Shown here: positions 48,507 to 58,843 of the stretch, piece by piece | Layout of the letters: the number at the start of each line of letters is the position of its first letter | How positions within the stretch are numbered: position 1 is the first letter of the stretch | Made by a program: the position numbers and the translations under genes | Notes under the pieces: generated by a model | Told to the model about the DNA's origin: nothing | Databases searched by the model: none | Seen by the model: only the letters and a program-made list of their open reading frames with translations | Source of the DNA: an uncultured Photobacterium sp. | Lineage (GTDB): Bacteria; Pseudomonadota; Gammaproteobacteria; Enterobacterales; Vibrionaceae | Assembly (NCBI RefSeq): GCF_947039875.1 | Contig: NZ_CAMRAN010000019.1 | Location: 1 to 64,000 of the forward strand | Reading direction: 5' to 3' | DNA length: 64,000 nucleotides

Positions 48507-49763
48507 GTGAATCTTGAAATAATGGGACAAGCGGCGCAGCAGGCTGCGTTTGAATTAGCGACCACTGCAACCTCGATAAAAAATACTGCACTAGCGATTA
48601 TTGCAGATGAATTAGAAGCAAACCAAGCGGCTATTCTTGCGGCTAATAAGCAAGATACGGACGCTGCTGTAGCGAGTGGTATGTCTGATGCGCTAATCGA
48701 TCGTTTATTACTTAACGATGAGCGTATTTGTGCTATTGCCAACGATGTGCGCAATGTTATTAACTTAAATGATCCTGTTGGTGCAGAACTTGATAGCCGT
48801 GTACTTGAAAATGGTATGCGTTTAAGCCGCCGTCGAGTACCGCTAGGTGTTGTTGGTGTTATTTATGAAGCACGTCCTAATGTAACCATTGATATTGCAG
48901 CTCTGTGCCTTAAAACAGGTAATGCGAGTATTTTGCGTGGTGGCCGTGAGACGTTCCATTCGAATATGGCATTGGTAAAAGTAATTCAATCTGCATTAGC
49001 TAAAGCGGGTTTACCTGCAGCGTCTGTGCAATATATTGAACAGCCTGATCGTGAATATGTTTCGCAATTACTTAAGCTTGATCAATATGTCGATATGATC
49101 ATTCCTCGTGGTGGTGCTGGTTTACATAAGATGTGTAAAGAAAATAGCACTATTCCCGTTATCATCGGCGGCTTTGGTATTAGCCATATGTATGTTGATG
49201 ACAGTGCAGATTTATCCCGTTCATTAGATGTGGTTGAAAATGCGAAAGTACAACGTCCTTCTGCATGTAACTCATTGGATACGTTATTAGTTAACGAACA
49301 GATAGCAGCGACTTTTTTACCACGTTTAGTGGAACGTATGAATAAAGCCCAAGTAACACTGGTCGCTGACGATGCTGCGTTTAATTTACTTGAAGGCAAA
49401 GCAAGTTTATTACGTAAAGCTGAAGCGGGTGACTTTGATACTGAATGGTTAAGTTATACGTTAGGCGTTAAAGTTGTTGCTGATGTTGATGAAGCTATTG
49501 CGCATATGCGTAAACATAATGCTAGTCATTCAGATTCAATCCTAACTAATAATATTCAAGCGGCAGAGCGATTTGTTAATGCGGCAGGTTCCGCTGCAGT
49601 ATATGTGAATGCATCAACCCGTTTTACTGATGGTGCACAATTTGGTTTAGGTGCAGAAGTTGCGGTATCTACGCAAAAACTGCATGCACGAGGTCCGATG
49701 GGCTTAGAAGAATTGACCAGCTATAAATGGGTCGGTATTGCTGATTACCTCAGCCGTCCGTAA
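48507..49763 (+). CDS. proA: Gamma-glutamyl phosphate reductase
   Basis: ProA reduces glutamyl-5-phosphate to glutamate-5-semialdehyde with NADPH. The 418-aa protein starts at GTG 48507 with AAGGA 6 nt upstream. It has [19 protein letters not shown], the active-site Cys254 in [11 protein letters not shown], and the C-terminal [20 protein letters not shown]. It forms the proBA operon and ends at a strong bidirectional terminator. Confidence 0.97.
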   Translation: MNLEIMGQAAQQAAFELATTATSIKNTALAIIADELEANQAAILAANKQDTDAAVASGMSDALIDRLLLNDERICAIANDVRNVINLNDPVGAELDSRVLENGMRLSRRRVPLGVVGVIYEARPNVTIDIAALCLKTGNASILRGGRETFHSNMALVKVIQSALAKAGLPAASVQYIEQPDREYVSQLLKLDQYVDMIIPRGGAGLHKMCKENSTIPVIIGGFGISHMYVDDSADLSRSLDVVENAKVQRPSACNSLDTLLVNEQIAATFLPRLVERMNKAQVTLVADDAAFNLLEGKASLLRKAEAGDFDTEWLSYTLGVKVVADVDEAIAHMRKHNASHSDSILTNNIQAAERFVNAAGSAAVYVNASTRFTDGAQFGLGAEVAVSTQKLHARGPMGLEELTSYKWVGIADYLSRP

Positions 49764-49786
49764 TTAGTAACAAAGATAATACATAT

Positions 49787-49820
49787 CAAAAAAGCTGCCG
49801 ATAAAATGGCAGCTTTTTTA
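49787..49820. terminator. Bidirectional terminator between proA and the Nudix gene
   Basis: AGCTGCC (49793-49799) pairs with GGCAGCT (49808-49814), with A runs before and T runs after, between convergent genes. Confidence 0.92.
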
Positions 49821-49826
49821 TTGGTG

Positions 49827-50369
49827 TTAGATCGCTTGTTTAAGCTTCGCAAGCCCATATGCGGCAATGGTGACGCTATCTTTTAATTCACAGTTAATGA
49901 TCATTGCTTCAAATTCAGTAATAGAAAAAGATTGGCTGATGAGATCTTCTTCTTCAGCATCTCGGTGTTGCTCTGGTGCTGAGTGGAGTTGGGTCGCGAG
50001 ATAAATGTGACAGGTTTGATTTAAAAAACCATAAGCAATAAATTGGCTGCCAAGGTAGATCATATTATCTGCAATTAATCCTGTTTCTTCTTGCAGTTCA
50101 CCTTTAGCAAGATCAAGATGATCCGCATCAGGGTTTGCTTCCCATGCGCCTTGTGGAATTTCCCAACACCGTTGTTGAATACTATAGCGAAATTGCTGTA
50201 CTAGATGAATGCGTCCATTATCAATCGCTAAAATAGCGGCACAATCGGGCTTTTCAACCACACCATAAATGCCTTCGGCACCGCTTTGACGCTGGATTTT
50301 ATCTTCGCGTACTGTCATCCATTTATTTTGGTACACAATACGGCTATCTAATGTTTTTATATCAGTCAT
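49827..50369 (-). CDS. Nudix hydrolase (probable ADP-sugar/ADP-ribose type)
   Basis: The 180-aa protein has the Nudix fold of the ADP-sugar group: AAILAIDNGRIHLVQQFRYSI followed by WEIPQG and a Nudix box GAWEANPD...LAKGELQEETGL. The box is two residues longer than canonical, and the usual Arg of REL is Gly, as in a common subclass of bacterial Nudix proteins. The catalytic EETG glutamates are intact. ATG 50369 (MTDIKTLDSRIVYQN) has AGGAT upstream; a longer reading to 50441 overlaps the upstream gene. Substrate identity is not deducible. Confidence 0.88.
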   Translation of the reverse strand: MTDIKTLDSRIVYQNKWMTVREDKIQRQSGAEGIYGVVEKPDCAAILAIDNGRIHLVQQFRYSIQQRCWEIPQGAWEANPDADHLDLAKGELQEETGLIADNMIYLGSQFIAYGFLNQTCHIYLATQLHSAPEQHRDAEEEDLISQSFSITEFEAMIINCELKDSVTIAAYGLAKLKQAI

Positions 50370-50574
50370 TTTTATCCTGCGAGTGATTGCTGCCGTGAGT
50401 GTTATGAGTATCCGTGGAGTGTGATGATTGAGACTCGTCAAATGGTGTTTGCGGCGGGTGTCTTTTTTTGAGTCCTGTACGCATATAAGCAGTGTACTTT
50501 AAAGCGGCAATATTGCTGGCGATCACCGCAATAATAATCACACAGATAACCCAAGGATTAAAAAACCATTCCAT
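50362..50574 (-). CDS. Small single-helix membrane protein (DUF2897-like)
   Basis: The 70-aa protein starts MEWFFNPWVICVIIIAVIAS, a single membrane helix, followed by NIAALKYTAYM, which resembles the DUF2897 family of marine gamma-proteobacteria. The C-terminal 30 residues are highly polar and rich in His, Ser, Asn and Asp (HSTDTHNTHGSNHSQ), which may bind metal or be disordered. GAGG sits 5 nt before ATG 50574. It overlaps the Nudix gene start by 8 bp, so the pair is coupled. Function unknown. Confidence 0.8.
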   Translation of the reverse strand: MEWFFNPWVICVIIIAVIASNIAALKYTAYMRTGLKKRHPPQTPFDESQSSHSTDTHNTHGSNHSQDKND

Positions 50575-50794
50575 ATTCACCTCACAACGATAATGTCTAT
50601 ATCAATTCACTGCATCTTATATACGTGATTGAGTATGAGTCTAAATCATTGTTATAGAGTATCAAGAATGTCGATAAGCTTCGATGGTTTCATGATAATA
50701 ACAATGCATAATTATCTATCAAATATCGCATTATTAGCTGTTCAATAGTGTTATCTGAACAGCATTAATGATGAGGAACGTCGGTGGAGCGTAA

Positions 50795-51925
50795 TTATAA
50801 AGTATTGTTTAGAATCTGTTGGTACATGTCAGTTAGCCGTTCAAGATCGGTGACTTTAACGCATTCATTCACTTTATGAATAGTGGCATTAACGGGTCCT
50901 AGTTCCACCACTTGTGCGCCTGTACGAGCAATAAAACGGCCATCTGAAGTACCGCCTGTTGTCAGCAATTGTGGCGGAGTATGGTTAATGTCAGTGATGG
51001 CAGCAACAACCGCATCAACTAATGTACCACTGTCAGTTAAGAAGGGATGACCACTTAAGGTCCATTTTAAATCGTAGTCTAAGCCATGTGCGTCAAGGAT
51101 TGAATGTACGCGACGTTTAATATCAACATCGGTTAATTCTGTGCTGAAACGGAAATTAAACTGTATATCACATTGGCCGGGAATAACATTTGATGCGCCA
51201 GTGCCAGCGGCAATATTGGGGATCTGAAAGCTGGTTGGCGGAAAGAAGTCATTACCACTGTCCCAATGGGTTGCGGCTAATTCAGCTAATGCGGGCAGGG
51301 CTTTATGAATCGGATTATTGGCCAAATGTGGGTAGGCAACATGGCCTTGAATACCCTTAATGAGCAGATCACCTGTAATAGAACCACGACGACCATTTTT
51401 GACAATATCACCAACAGTATCAGTACTTGATGGCTCACCTACAATGCACATGTCTATTTTTTCATTGCGTGCTTCAAGGGTGTCAATTACGCGAGTGGTA
51501 CCATTAATAAATGGGCCTTCTTCATCAGAAGTGATGAGCAGTGCAATCGAACCATTATGATTGGGATTTTGGGCAATAAAACGTTCAATCGCAACCACCA
51601 TACAGGCCAGTGAACCTTTCATATCAGCAGCACCACGTCCGTGTAAATAGCCATCAATAATGGTGGGTTCAAAAGGCGGAGTATGCCATTGCTCGACAGG
51701 ACCTGAAGGCACAACATCGGTATGACCTGCAAACACAAACAATGGTGCTTGAGTGCCACGACGAGCCCACAAATTTACCGTATCTTCAAATACCATGGTT
51801 TCAATATTAAACCCTAATGTTTGTAAGCGCGTGATCATAACTTGTTGGCAACCTGCGTCTTCAGGTGTGACTGAAGGGCGAGACATTAAATCTTTTGCTA
51901 GTGCAATAACGGGACTGTCAGACAT
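50795..51925 (-). CDS. dapE: Succinyl-diaminopimelate desuccinylase
   Basis: DapE, a di-zinc M20 hydrolase, removes succinate from N-succinyl-L,L-DAP in lysine and cell-wall precursor synthesis. The 376-aa product has the metal-binding [20 protein letters not shown] and DEEGPF (catalytic Glu) motifs and the late GGTSDGRF. It is 13 bp after the ArsC-like gene, the conserved yffB-dapE pair of gamma-proteobacteria. Confidence 0.97.
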   Translation of the reverse strand: MSDSPVIALAKDLMSRPSVTPEDAGCQQVMITRLQTLGFNIETMVFEDTVNLWARRGTQAPLFVFAGHTDVVPSGPVEQWHTPPFEPTIIDGYLHGRGAADMKGSLACMVVAIERFIAQNPNHNGSIALLITSDEEGPFINGTTRVIDTLEARNEKIDMCIVGEPSSTDTVGDIVKNGRRGSITGDLLIKGIQGHVAYPHLANNPIHKALPALAELAATHWDSGNDFFPPTSFQIPNIAAGTGASNVIPGQCDIQFNFRFSTELTDVDIKRRVHSILDAHGLDYDLKWTLSGHPFLTDSGTLVDAVVAAITDINHTPPQLLTTGGTSDGRFIARTGAQVVELGPVNATIHKVNECVKVTDLERLTDMYQQILNNTL

Positions 51926-51938
51926 CCTTGTATCCTTG

Positions 51939-52292
51939 TTATTTAGTAAGAAAAATAGCGTTATATTGGTCAGGTTTAAAACCTAAGTAGTAATGATTAT
52001 TATGCTGTAATAACGGACGCTTAATCATTGCGGGTTGTTCTAGCATTAATTGTAATGCTGTCTCTCGATTAAGGTTGGCTTTTTGTTCTGCGGTTAATTG
52101 ACGGAAAGTTGTGCCGCGTTTATTGACCATGGCTTCCCAGCCAAGTGCTGCTTCAAAGGTTTCAAGTAGTGCAAGCTCAAGCCCATCAGTACGGTAGTCA
52201 TGAAATTGATAAGCGATATTTTCAGCAGTAAACCATTGCTTCATTTTTTTGATGGTGTCGCAGTTTTTAATGCCATAAGCGATAGTATTCAT
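51939..52292 (-). CDS. yffB: ArsC/Spx-family protein YffB
   Basis: The 117-aa protein has the thioredoxin-like ArsC fold with a single N-terminal Cys ([13 protein letters not shown]) and the GTTFRQL segment, resembling E. coli YffB. YffB is encoded next to dapE but its role is unproven; arsenate reduction is not expected because key arginines differ. Start ATG 52292 ([11 protein letters not shown]) is typical. It precedes dapE by 13 bp, forming an operon. Confidence 0.88.
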   Translation of the reverse strand: MNTIAYGIKNCDTIKKMKQWFTAENIAYQFHDYRTDGLELALLETFEAALGWEAMVNKRGTTFRQLTAEQKANLNRETALQLMLEQPAMIKRPLLQHNNHYYLGFKPDQYNAIFLTK

Positions 52293-52537
52293 ATTTGACT
52301 GACTTTTTTATAATAAGTAGATTATCTTTTATAGCGAGATTATTAGGTTATCGCAACCGTTGTACTTTTATTGGGAGTATTTACGGTAACTTACTTGAAC
52401 GATGATAATCAGAATAATGAGAGCAAGCTCACCTTTATTTGTATCCATAATGATGAAACCGAATGTCTCGTTGATCAAACGCAACATCCTTGTTTGAGAA
52501 CGGGCAATAATAGATACAGTATATTATGGAGGCCCCA

Positions 52538-52819
52538 ATGGAACTGAATCCGGTTTTTGCCCGTAGACTTTATCTGGCTTTACTTGTTGAACACACGGAA
52601 CGTCCTAATGTTCCTCGTTTAATTGAGCAAACAGGTTGGCCCCGACGGACGATTCAAGATGTATTAAAAGCTTTGCCTGGGCTTGGTATTGAATTGACTT
52701 TTATTCAAGATGGGCGACGTCATAATGATGGTTATTATAAATTAAGTGACTGGGGACCTTTTGACCTGCAATGGGTTGAATCGCGAGAACAGGATTTAAT
52801 TACATCTTTAGCGTTGTAA
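52538..52819 (+). CDS. Small winged-helix DNA-binding protein, function unknown
   Basis: The 93-aa product shows a helix-turn-helix-like segment (RPNVPRLIEQTGWPRRTIQDVLKAL) followed by a beta-wing (IELTFIQDGRRHNDGYYKL). This is the layout of a small winged-helix repressor. GGAGG at 52528-52532 lies 5 nt before ATG 52538, which is preferred over ATG 52526. It stands alone, divergent from yffB and convergent with narP. Targets are not evident. Confidence 0.75.
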   Translation: MELNPVFARRLYLALLVEHTERPNVPRLIEQTGWPRRTIQDVLKALPGLGIELTFIQDGRRHNDGYYKLSDWGPFDLQWVESREQDLITSLAL

Positions 52820-52844
52820 GCTATCACTATCATAATGATTAATG

Positions 52845-52874
52845 ACCGCAGTGTGTTTATCACTGCGGTTTTTT
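52845..52874. terminator. Terminator between the winged-helix gene and narP
   Basis: ACCGCAGTG (52845-52853) pairs perfectly with CACTGCGGT (52861-52869) across a 7-nt loop, followed by six T residues. Both convergent genes could use it. Confidence 0.92.
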
Positions 52875-52880
52875 ATGTAC

Positions 52881-53507
52881 TTAATAACCTAAGGTTTGTA
52901 GATAAAGTACTGTCGCTGCCGTACGAGATTTGACTTGCAGTTTGCGTAATAAACTTTTCATATGTACTTTTACAGTAGCTTCTGAAATAAACAGTGAATC
53001 TGCAATAACCTTATTGCTATGGCCTTTGGCTACTTCTTGTAATATTTGATTTTCTCTTTCGGTTAAGCTTGAAAATAATGTGTTTTCAGTGCCATTGTTA
53101 TTAAGAAATGCCGTTACAACTTCACTGTATGCTTTACCTCCCGTTAGTGCGGTTTTTAGTAAAGCGACTAATTCATCAGGCTCGGTATCTTTGAGTAAAT
53201 AGCCATCAGCACCTGCATCGATAAGTGTTTTAATATCAGCATGGTTATCCGACACCGTAAGGATCACAATACAAGCATCGATGCCTTCATTACGAAGCGT
53301 AATCAGAGTATCTAAACCTGAAATACCTTTCATGTTGAGATCTAACAAAATTAGATCTACGGGCAGTTTATGGGCGAGGGCAATGGCTTCATTACCATTA
53401 CTGGCTTCACCAATAACATCAAATTTAGTATCGAAACTTAATAACTGGCCAATACCTCTGCGCATTAATGGATGATCATCGACGATCATTACTTTCCAAG
53501 ATGTCAT
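52881..53507 (-). CDS. narP: Nitrate/nitrite response regulator NarP
   Basis: NarP is phosphorylated by NarQ and activates periplasmic nitrate reductase genes. The 208-aa product has a receiver domain (Asp10, Asp11, phosphoacceptor Asp56 in LILLDLNM, Lys in LLKDTEPDE) and a LuxR-type HTH (LTERENQILQEVAKGHSNKVI). ATG 53507 is used, directly after the narQ stop region. A NarP/NarL-type site lies in the divergent nap promoter, closing the circuit. Confidence 0.95.
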   Translation of the reverse strand: MTSWKVMIVDDHPLMRRGIGQLLSFDTKFDVIGEASNGNEAIALAHKLPVDLILLDLNMKGISGLDTLITLRNEGIDACIVILTVSDNHADIKTLIDAGADGYLLKDTEPDELVALLKTALTGGKAYSEVVTAFLNNNGTENTLFSSLTERENQILQEVAKGHSNKVIADSLFISEATVKVHMKSLLRKLQVKSRTAATVLYLQTLGY

Positions 53508-53511
53508 CTTT

Positions 53512-55203
53512 TTATCCTTCTGATAATGCGAATTGTAACTTAACTTGACTACCAACGCCGATTTGAGAGGAAAGGGTTAATTCGCCCTTTAAGCGAGAAG
53601 CACGCTCTTGCATGATGTTTAAGCCATAGTGATTAAGTTTTGAGTTTGAGGGATCAAACCCAACCCCATCATCAGCAATTTCAACATTAATAATGCCGTG
53701 TTGTTGATGACACGAAATTTTGATTTGATTAGCATCGGCATGCTTAATTGCATTTAATACTGCTTCACGAATAATTTGTAATAAATGGACCTGGTTATGT
53801 GCAATTAACGCCATTGATGGTAAGTGATTTTCAATGTTAAATTGCGCTGGTGTTTGTTCCCGTAAGGGTATTAATAATTGTGTTAATGCTTCACTGAAAT
53901 TGGCTTCTTTGATGGTTAATCTAAAGGTACTCAATAACTCGCGTAATTGGGTATAAGCATTTGATAGCTCTTCATCAATAGTCTGTATGGTTTGCTGCTG
54001 GCGATCATCGGTATTAGTAAGTTGTCGTTTTAATAGCGTTAATTGAATTTTAAGATACGATAATGACTGTGCTAATGAGTCATGTAGCTCACGAGCAATT
54101 GTCGCTCGCTCTTCCATTAATAATAACTGCTCGGTCTGTTTTTGAGTTCGATTGTAATAAATTCCACGACTTAAAATATTGGCGATATTTTCGATCAATG
54201 CCAGATCAGGGCAAGGTAGCTGATATTGCCACCATAGTTGCCCCATTGTTTCACCATCAATTAATAATTGTTGTCGGTGCCAAGTGGTTGATTGTTCTTC
54301 ACCAACGGTAATTTCGGTGGTGGTACCATTTGATTCTTCAATAACTAATTTTACTGCTGTTAAGCCATCAATCGCAATTAGGGTTTTTAACATCTGTTGA
54401 AAATGGTGATGAGTTAAACGGCTAACTGATAGTTGTTGCGAGCAGTTATATAACACTTTCAATGATTCATTAGCATGGCGCAGACGGTGGGTTTTTTCAT
54501 TGACGCTTTGTTCTAAATCATAATAAAAATTATTTAAATCTGCAGTCATTTGAGTAAATGTGCGCGCCAAGATCCCCAATTCGTTTTTACTATTATTATT
54601 GATGGTTAATGAAAATTGATGTTGCTTAATTTGTTTACATCCCGCCATTAATTGATTGAGCGGGGCTACAATTTGGCGCTGTGTAAATTGGATTGTAAAT
54701 AATACGACCATCAAAATAAGTAATAAACCGACCGCACTAATAAGTGCTAAAAGATGTAATTTGTTTTCGGATGATTGTTGTAATTCAAATACAAATTGAT
54801 CGATACGCTCTACAAAAGGGGCGACTTGAATTAAATAGCCATCCTTATCTATTTGATCTAATTCTGAACGTACAGCCTGCCATGTTAAGAGTAATTCTGT
54901 GTAATGGTGCTGTATTGTTTTAGGGATATACCAGCGATGTAATTCCTGCATTGTTGGTGAGGTCAGTGATTGATCAAACTCAATGGTGTGGGTGTTCAGT
55001 AATGGCGATTGAGTTTCGATATCAAATGCCAAGCGATAACTTTGCATTCTTAGTGAGCCTGCTGTGTTGATTGCCGCCGCATCGTTAAGACTCGAAACTA
55101 ACATACATAGCGCTAAGCTCGTCGTTGTCGCAACTAAAAATAGAATAATCACCATTGAACGACCAATGGTGGTGGTAACGGAATTAACTTTTTGCTGTTG
55201 CAT
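53512..55203 (-). CDS. narQ: Nitrate/nitrite sensor histidine kinase NarQ
   Basis: The 563-aa kinase has two membrane helices (about 16-38 and 148-170) flanking a periplasmic sensor that starts with the P-box (AAAINTAGSLRMQSYRLA, about 42-59) which binds nitrate. A HAMP segment, a Cys-containing central module, a HisKA_3 H-box (ARELHDSLAQSLSYLKIQL) and an ATPase domain (AVLNAIKHADAN; DDGVGFDP) follow. Its stop is five bases before the narP start, so the two are coupled. The pair is divergent from nap. Confidence 0.95.
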   Translation of the reverse strand: MQQQKVNSVTTTIGRSMVIILFLVATTTSLALCMLVSSLNDAAAINTAGSLRMQSYRLAFDIETQSPLLNTHTIEFDQSLTSPTMQELHRWYIPKTIQHHYTELLLTWQAVRSELDQIDKDGYLIQVAPFVERIDQFVFELQQSSENKLHLLALISAVGLLLILMVVLFTIQFTQRQIVAPLNQLMAGCKQIKQHQFSLTINNNSKNELGILARTFTQMTADLNNFYYDLEQSVNEKTHRLRHANESLKVLYNCSQQLSVSRLTHHHFQQMLKTLIAIDGLTAVKLVIEESNGTTTEITVGEEQSTTWHRQQLLIDGETMGQLWWQYQLPCPDLALIENIANILSRGIYYNRTQKQTEQLLLMEERATIARELHDSLAQSLSYLKIQLTLLKRQLTNTDDRQQQTIQTIDEELSNAYTQLRELLSTFRLTIKEANFSEALTQLLIPLREQTPAQFNIENHLPSMALIAHNQVHLLQIIREAVLNAIKHADANQIKISCHQQHGIINVEIADDGVGFDPSNSKLNHYGLNIMQERASRLKGELTLSSQIGVGSQVKLQFALSEG

Positions 55204-55351
55204 GAATTGCCGCCAACCTATAAATATGAATTATTATTAATGGAAAGGGATGCTAGGTATTATTTATTAGGATTATATTGAGTCTGCTAATTTTTCACTG
55301 ACTGATTAAACGATAAATTTGCAAATGTTAGATATTATCCACTATGTTTTA

Positions 55352-55365
55352 TTGATCTGGATCAA
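55352..55365 (+). promoter_or_regulatory. FNR box of napF
   Basis: TTGATCTGGATCAA is a perfect TTGAT-N4-ATCAA FNR site, indicating anaerobic activation of napFDABC. Confidence 0.93.
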
Positions 55366-55379
55366 AGTATATCAGCAAT

Positions 55380-55395
55380 TACCCCTAAGGGGGTA
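55380..55395 (+). promoter_or_regulatory. NarP/NarL 7-2-7 site of napF
   Basis: TACCCCT-AA-GGGGGTA is an inverted pair of NarP/NarL heptamers (TACYYMT) with the 2-bp spacing needed by NarP. The NarP-NarQ genes are adjacent. Confidence 0.9.
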
Positions 55396-55511
55396 TGTTC
55401 GCAGTTATGACGATATTTAAAAATAACGTAAAAGAACATTAATAGAAAGTGAATGGTAACAAAGAGAATGATTTGCCATTATTTAATGTTTAAGCATAAA
55501 AGGAGAGGGCT

Positions 55512-55994
55512 GTGATTAATCGTTCCCGTCGAGGATTATTTACTCGTAAACAGCCATCCCAGCAGCAAGTTTTGCCTTGGATAAAGGACGAAAACACTTT
55601 CACTGATCATTGTCTGCGTTGTAATGCTTGTATTGATGCTTGCCAAACAAAGGTGATTATAAAAGGTGATGGTGGTTTTCCTGTGGTGGATTTTCATCAG
55701 GGAGAAGGCGAATGTAGTTTTTGCTATCAATGTGCAGATGTGTGCCCTGAACCTTTATTTGAGGCCCAATCTCAACCTCCATGGACGCAAGTGGCTACGA
55801 TTAATTCATCGTGTATTGCACTCAATAATGTCGAATGCCGTAGCTGTGGTGATCAATGTGAAACACAAGCAATTACCTTTTCTTTACAAGTAGCGAAGGT
55901 TGCTCAGCCTGTTATCAACAAGGCTGATTGCAGTGGATGTGGTGCATGTATAAGTGGCTGTCCGGTGGCTGCGATTGAAATGATAACGCCTTAA
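55512..55994 (+). CDS. napF: Ferredoxin-type protein NapF
   Basis: NapF is a cytoplasmic iron-sulfur protein thought to assist maturation of NapA. The 160-aa product starts at GTG 55512 with AGGAGAGG upstream. It contains 4Fe-4S motifs with Cys34, 37, 40, 44; Cys68, 71, 74, 78; and Cys140, 143, 146, 150, plus a partial set at 109-116. It is the first gene of napFDABC. Confidence 0.93.
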   Translation: MINRSRRGLFTRKQPSQQQVLPWIKDENTFTDHCLRCNACIDACQTKVIIKGDGGFPVVDFHQGEGECSFCYQCADVCPEPLFEAQSQPPWTQVATINSSCIALNNVECRSCGDQCETQAITFSLQVAKVAQPVINKADCSGCGACISGCPVAAIEMITP

Positions 55995-56019
55995 ATGTAA
56001 AGAATTATAGAGAGTAAAC

Positions 56020-56292
56020 ATGACATTACATGAAGTGCATACCTCAAGCCTTATCGTTCACGTTAAGCCACAATATTTAGCAACGATTAGCCAACAGATT
56101 TTAGCAATACCGAACACTGAAATTCCTGCGACAAGTGAAGAAGGTAAAATTATCGTAGTACTTGAGACAGAGAACCAAGGCTACGTAACTGATGCAATTG
56201 ATAAAATTAATAATTTAGACCATGTATTGATCACTTTTTTGGTCTATCACCATATTGAGAATTACGAGCTACAAGCTGAGGGTAAGCTATGA
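56020..56292 (+). CDS. napD: Periplasmic nitrate reductase chaperone NapD
   Basis: NapD binds the twin-arginine signal peptide of NapA and delays export until the cofactor is inserted. The 90-aa protein has the ferredoxin-like fold outline: [37 protein letters not shown]. It ends by overlapping napA by 4 bp (ATGA), so synthesis of chaperone and client is coupled. Confidence 0.92.
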   Translation: MTLHEVHTSSLIVHVKPQYLATISQQILAIPNTEIPATSEEGKIIVVLETENQGYVTDAIDKINNLDHVLITFLVYHHIENYELQAEGKL

Positions 56293-58775
56293 AAATGACA
56301 AGACGAGCATTTGTGAAAGCAAATGCTGCAGCATCAGCGGCTGCGGTAGCGGGTATTTCGTTACCAGCATCAGCGACGAATTTAATTGTGAGTTCTGATG
56401 AAACTGAAATTAAATGGGATAAAGCGCCTTGTCGTTTTTGTGGTACGGGTTGTTCAGTGTTAGTCGGGACTAAAAATGGGCGAGTTGTCGCAACCCAAGG
56501 TGATCCACAAGCGCCAGTGAACAAAGGCCTTAATTGTATTAAAGGCTATTTTTTATCGAAAATCATGTACGGTAAAGATCGTTTACAAGCGCCATTATTA
56601 CGCATGAAAGATGGTGAGTACCATAAAGAAGGCGAGTTCACGCCTATTTCATGGGATCACGCTTTTGATGTGATGGCTGAGAAGTGGAAAGCGGCACTGA
56701 AAAAGCAAGGCCCTTCAGGTGTTGGTATGTTTGGTTCAGGCCAATGGACTGTCATGGAAGGCTATGCGGCTTCTAAAATGATGAAAGCAGGCTTTCGTTC
56801 AAACAATATCGATCCCAATGCTCGTCACTGTATGGCATCTGCGGTAGTTGGCTTTATTCGTACCTTTGGTATTGATGAGCCAATGGGATGTTACGATGAT
56901 TTTGAACATGCTGATGTGTTTGTTCTTTGGGGCTCAAACATGGCTGAAATGCACCCAGTGCTATGGACACGAATGACTGATCGTCGTTTGAGTCATCCTC
57001 ATGTCAAAGTGAATGTGTTATCGACCTATGAACACCGCTCGTTTGAGTTAGCTGATAACGGCATGATTTTCCACCCGCAAACTGATTTAGCTATCGCGAA
57101 TTATATTGCGCATTACATTATTGAAAATGATGCGGTTAATTGGGATTTTGTTAATAAACATACCCACTTTAAGCGTGCTCAAACTGATATAGGTTACGGT
57201 TTACGTGATGATAATCCATTACAAAAGCAAGCGACAAACCCTAACTCTGGCGAATTATTCCCAATGACATTTGACGAATATAAAGCGTCAGTTGCGGAAT
57301 ATACCCTTGAAAAAGCGTCACAAATGTCAGGTGTTGAACCTGAAAAGCTGGTTGAGTTAGCTAAATATTATGCCGATCCTAAACTCAAAGTAATGTCTTT
57401 ATGGACCATGGGAATGAACCAACATACTCGTGGTGTATGGATGCAAAGTTTGGTTTATAACTTGCATTTATTAACCGGTAAAATTTCAACACCAGGTAAT
57501 AGTCCGTTTTCATTAACCGGTCAGCCTTCAGCATGTGGTACTGCCCGTGAAGTAGGTACGTTTGCTCACCGTTTACCCGCCGATCTAGTAGTTACTAATC
57601 CTAAGCACCGTGCTATTGCTGAAAATATTTGGAAGTTGCCTGAAGGTACGATTCCACCTAAACCGGGTTATCACGCCGTGCAACAAGATCGAATGCTGAA
57701 TGACGGTAAATTAAACGCGTATTGGGTGATGTGTAATAACAACATGCAAGCGGGTCCTAATATTAATGAAGAGCGTTTACCGGGTTACCGTAATCCAGAT
57801 AACTTTATCGTCTGTTCTGACCCTTACCCAACGGTTACCGCTCAAGCGTCTGATCTGATTCTACCAACGGCGATGTGGGTTGAAAAAGAAGGGGCTTATG
57901 GTAATGCTGAGCGTCGTACTCAAGCTTGGTATCAACAAGTTAAAGCGCCTGGTGATGCTAAGTCTGATTTATGGCAGATCATGGAGTTTTCAAAGCGGTT
58001 TAAGGTTGAAGAGGTGTGGGATGAAGCATTACTTAATAAGATGCCTCAGTACCGCGGTAAAACGATGTACGATATTTTATTCCTTAATGGTCAGGTTGAT
58101 AAATTCCCATTAACCGAAGCGCAACCATTGAATGATGATGCTCAAACGCAAGGTTATTACGTTCAAAAAGGGCTCTTTGAAGAGTACGCAAGTTTTGGTC
58201 GTGGTCATGGGCATGATTTAGCACCTTATGATACTTACCATAAAGTTCGTGGTTTACGTTGGCCTGTTGTGGATGGTAAAGAAACCCAATGGCGCTTTAA
58301 AGAAGGCACTGATCCCTACGCTAAAAAAGGCACTGGCTGGGACTTTTATGGCAAACCTGATGGTAAGGCGTTAATCATTTCAGCACCCTATGAAGCGCCA
58401 CCGGAAGTGCCTGATCAAGATTATGATATGTGGTTGTGTACTGGGCGCGTGCTTGAACATTGGCATACAGGCACCATGACACGTCGTGTTCCTGAATTAT
58501 ATAAAGCTGTACCTGATGCGTGGTGTTATATCAATCCAGAAGATGCAAAAAAAAGAAATCTTCGCCGTGGTGATGAAGTGTTATTGTCTTCGCGCCGTGG
58601 TGAAGTACGCTGTCGAGTAGAAACCCGTGGTCGTAATCGTCCCCCTGTTGGACTCGTTTTTGTACCGTTCTTTGATGCCAATATTTTAGTTAATAAATTG
58701 ATCTTGGATGCAACTGATCCATTGTCGAAACAGACAGATTTTAAGAAATGTCCTATCAAGATCACCAAGATCTAA
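56289..58775 (+). CDS. napA: Periplasmic nitrate reductase catalytic subunit NapA
   Basis: NapA reduces nitrate to nitrite in the periplasm with a bis-MGD molybdenum cofactor. The 828-aa precursor begins with a twin-arginine signal ([12 protein letters not shown]; cleavage near ASA-28). The [4Fe-4S] ligands are Cys48, Cys51, Cys55 and Cys83 ([15 protein letters not shown]), and the Mo ligand is Cys181 in ARHCMASA. The length equals other NapA proteins. It is full length and intact. Confidence 0.97.
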   Translation: MKMTRRAFVKANAAASAAAVAGISLPASATNLIVSSDETEIKWDKAPCRFCGTGCSVLVGTKNGRVVATQGDPQAPVNKGLNCIKGYFLSKIMYGKDRLQAPLLRMKDGEYHKEGEFTPISWDHAFDVMAEKWKAALKKQGPSGVGMFGSGQWTVMEGYAASKMMKAGFRSNNIDPNARHCMASAVVGFIRTFGIDEPMGCYDDFEHADVFVLWGSNMAEMHPVLWTRMTDRRLSHPHVKVNVLSTYEHRSFELADNGMIFHPQTDLAIANYIAHYIIENDAVNWDFVNKHTHFKRAQTDIGYGLRDDNPLQKQATNPNSGELFPMTFDEYKASVAEYTLEKASQMSGVEPEKLVELAKYYADPKLKVMSLWTMGMNQHTRGVWMQSLVYNLHLLTGKISTPGNSPFSLTGQPSACGTAREVGTFAHRLPADLVVTNPKHRAIAENIWKLPEGTIPPKPGYHAVQQDRMLNDGKLNAYWVMCNNNMQAGPNINEERLPGYRNPDNFIVCSDPYPTVTAQASDLILPTAMWVEKEGAYGNAERRTQAWYQQVKAPGDAKSDLWQIMEFSKRFKVEEVWDEALLNKMPQYRGKTMYDILFLNGQVDKFPLTEAQPLNDDAQTQGYYVQKGLFEEYASFGRGHGHDLAPYDTYHKVRGLRWPVVDGKETQWRFKEGTDPYAKKGTGWDFYGKPDGKALIISAPYEAPPEVPDQDYDMWLCTGRVLEHWHTGTMTRRVPELYKAVPDAWCYINPEDAKKRNLRRGDEVLLSSRRGEVRCRVETRGRNRPPVGLVFVPFFDANILVNKLILDATDPLSKQTDFKKCPIKITKI

Positions 58776-58843
58776 TCAATTAATTCAGCGGGCGAGAGGT
58801 GTCGTTCGCTGTAACTAGAATATGTACAAAGGTGGAGAACAGC

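Larger units (their letters stand above)
55204..55511. promoter_or_regulatory. Divergent narQ/napF control region
   Basis: No gene is present. The region contains an FNR box (55352-55365) and a NarP/NarL 7-2-7 inverted repeat (55380-55395). Both lie upstream of napF, as in the E. coli napF promoter. The centres are 29 bp apart here. AGGAGAGG near 55500 is the napF ribosome binding site. Confidence 0.8.

Noticed and set aside
52881-55203. Assignment as NarL/NarX instead of NarP/NarQ
   Set aside because: The kinase has the NarQ-like P-box with one periplasmic domain, the regulator is close to NarP, and the genes adjoin nap as expected for NarPQ in Vibrionaceae.
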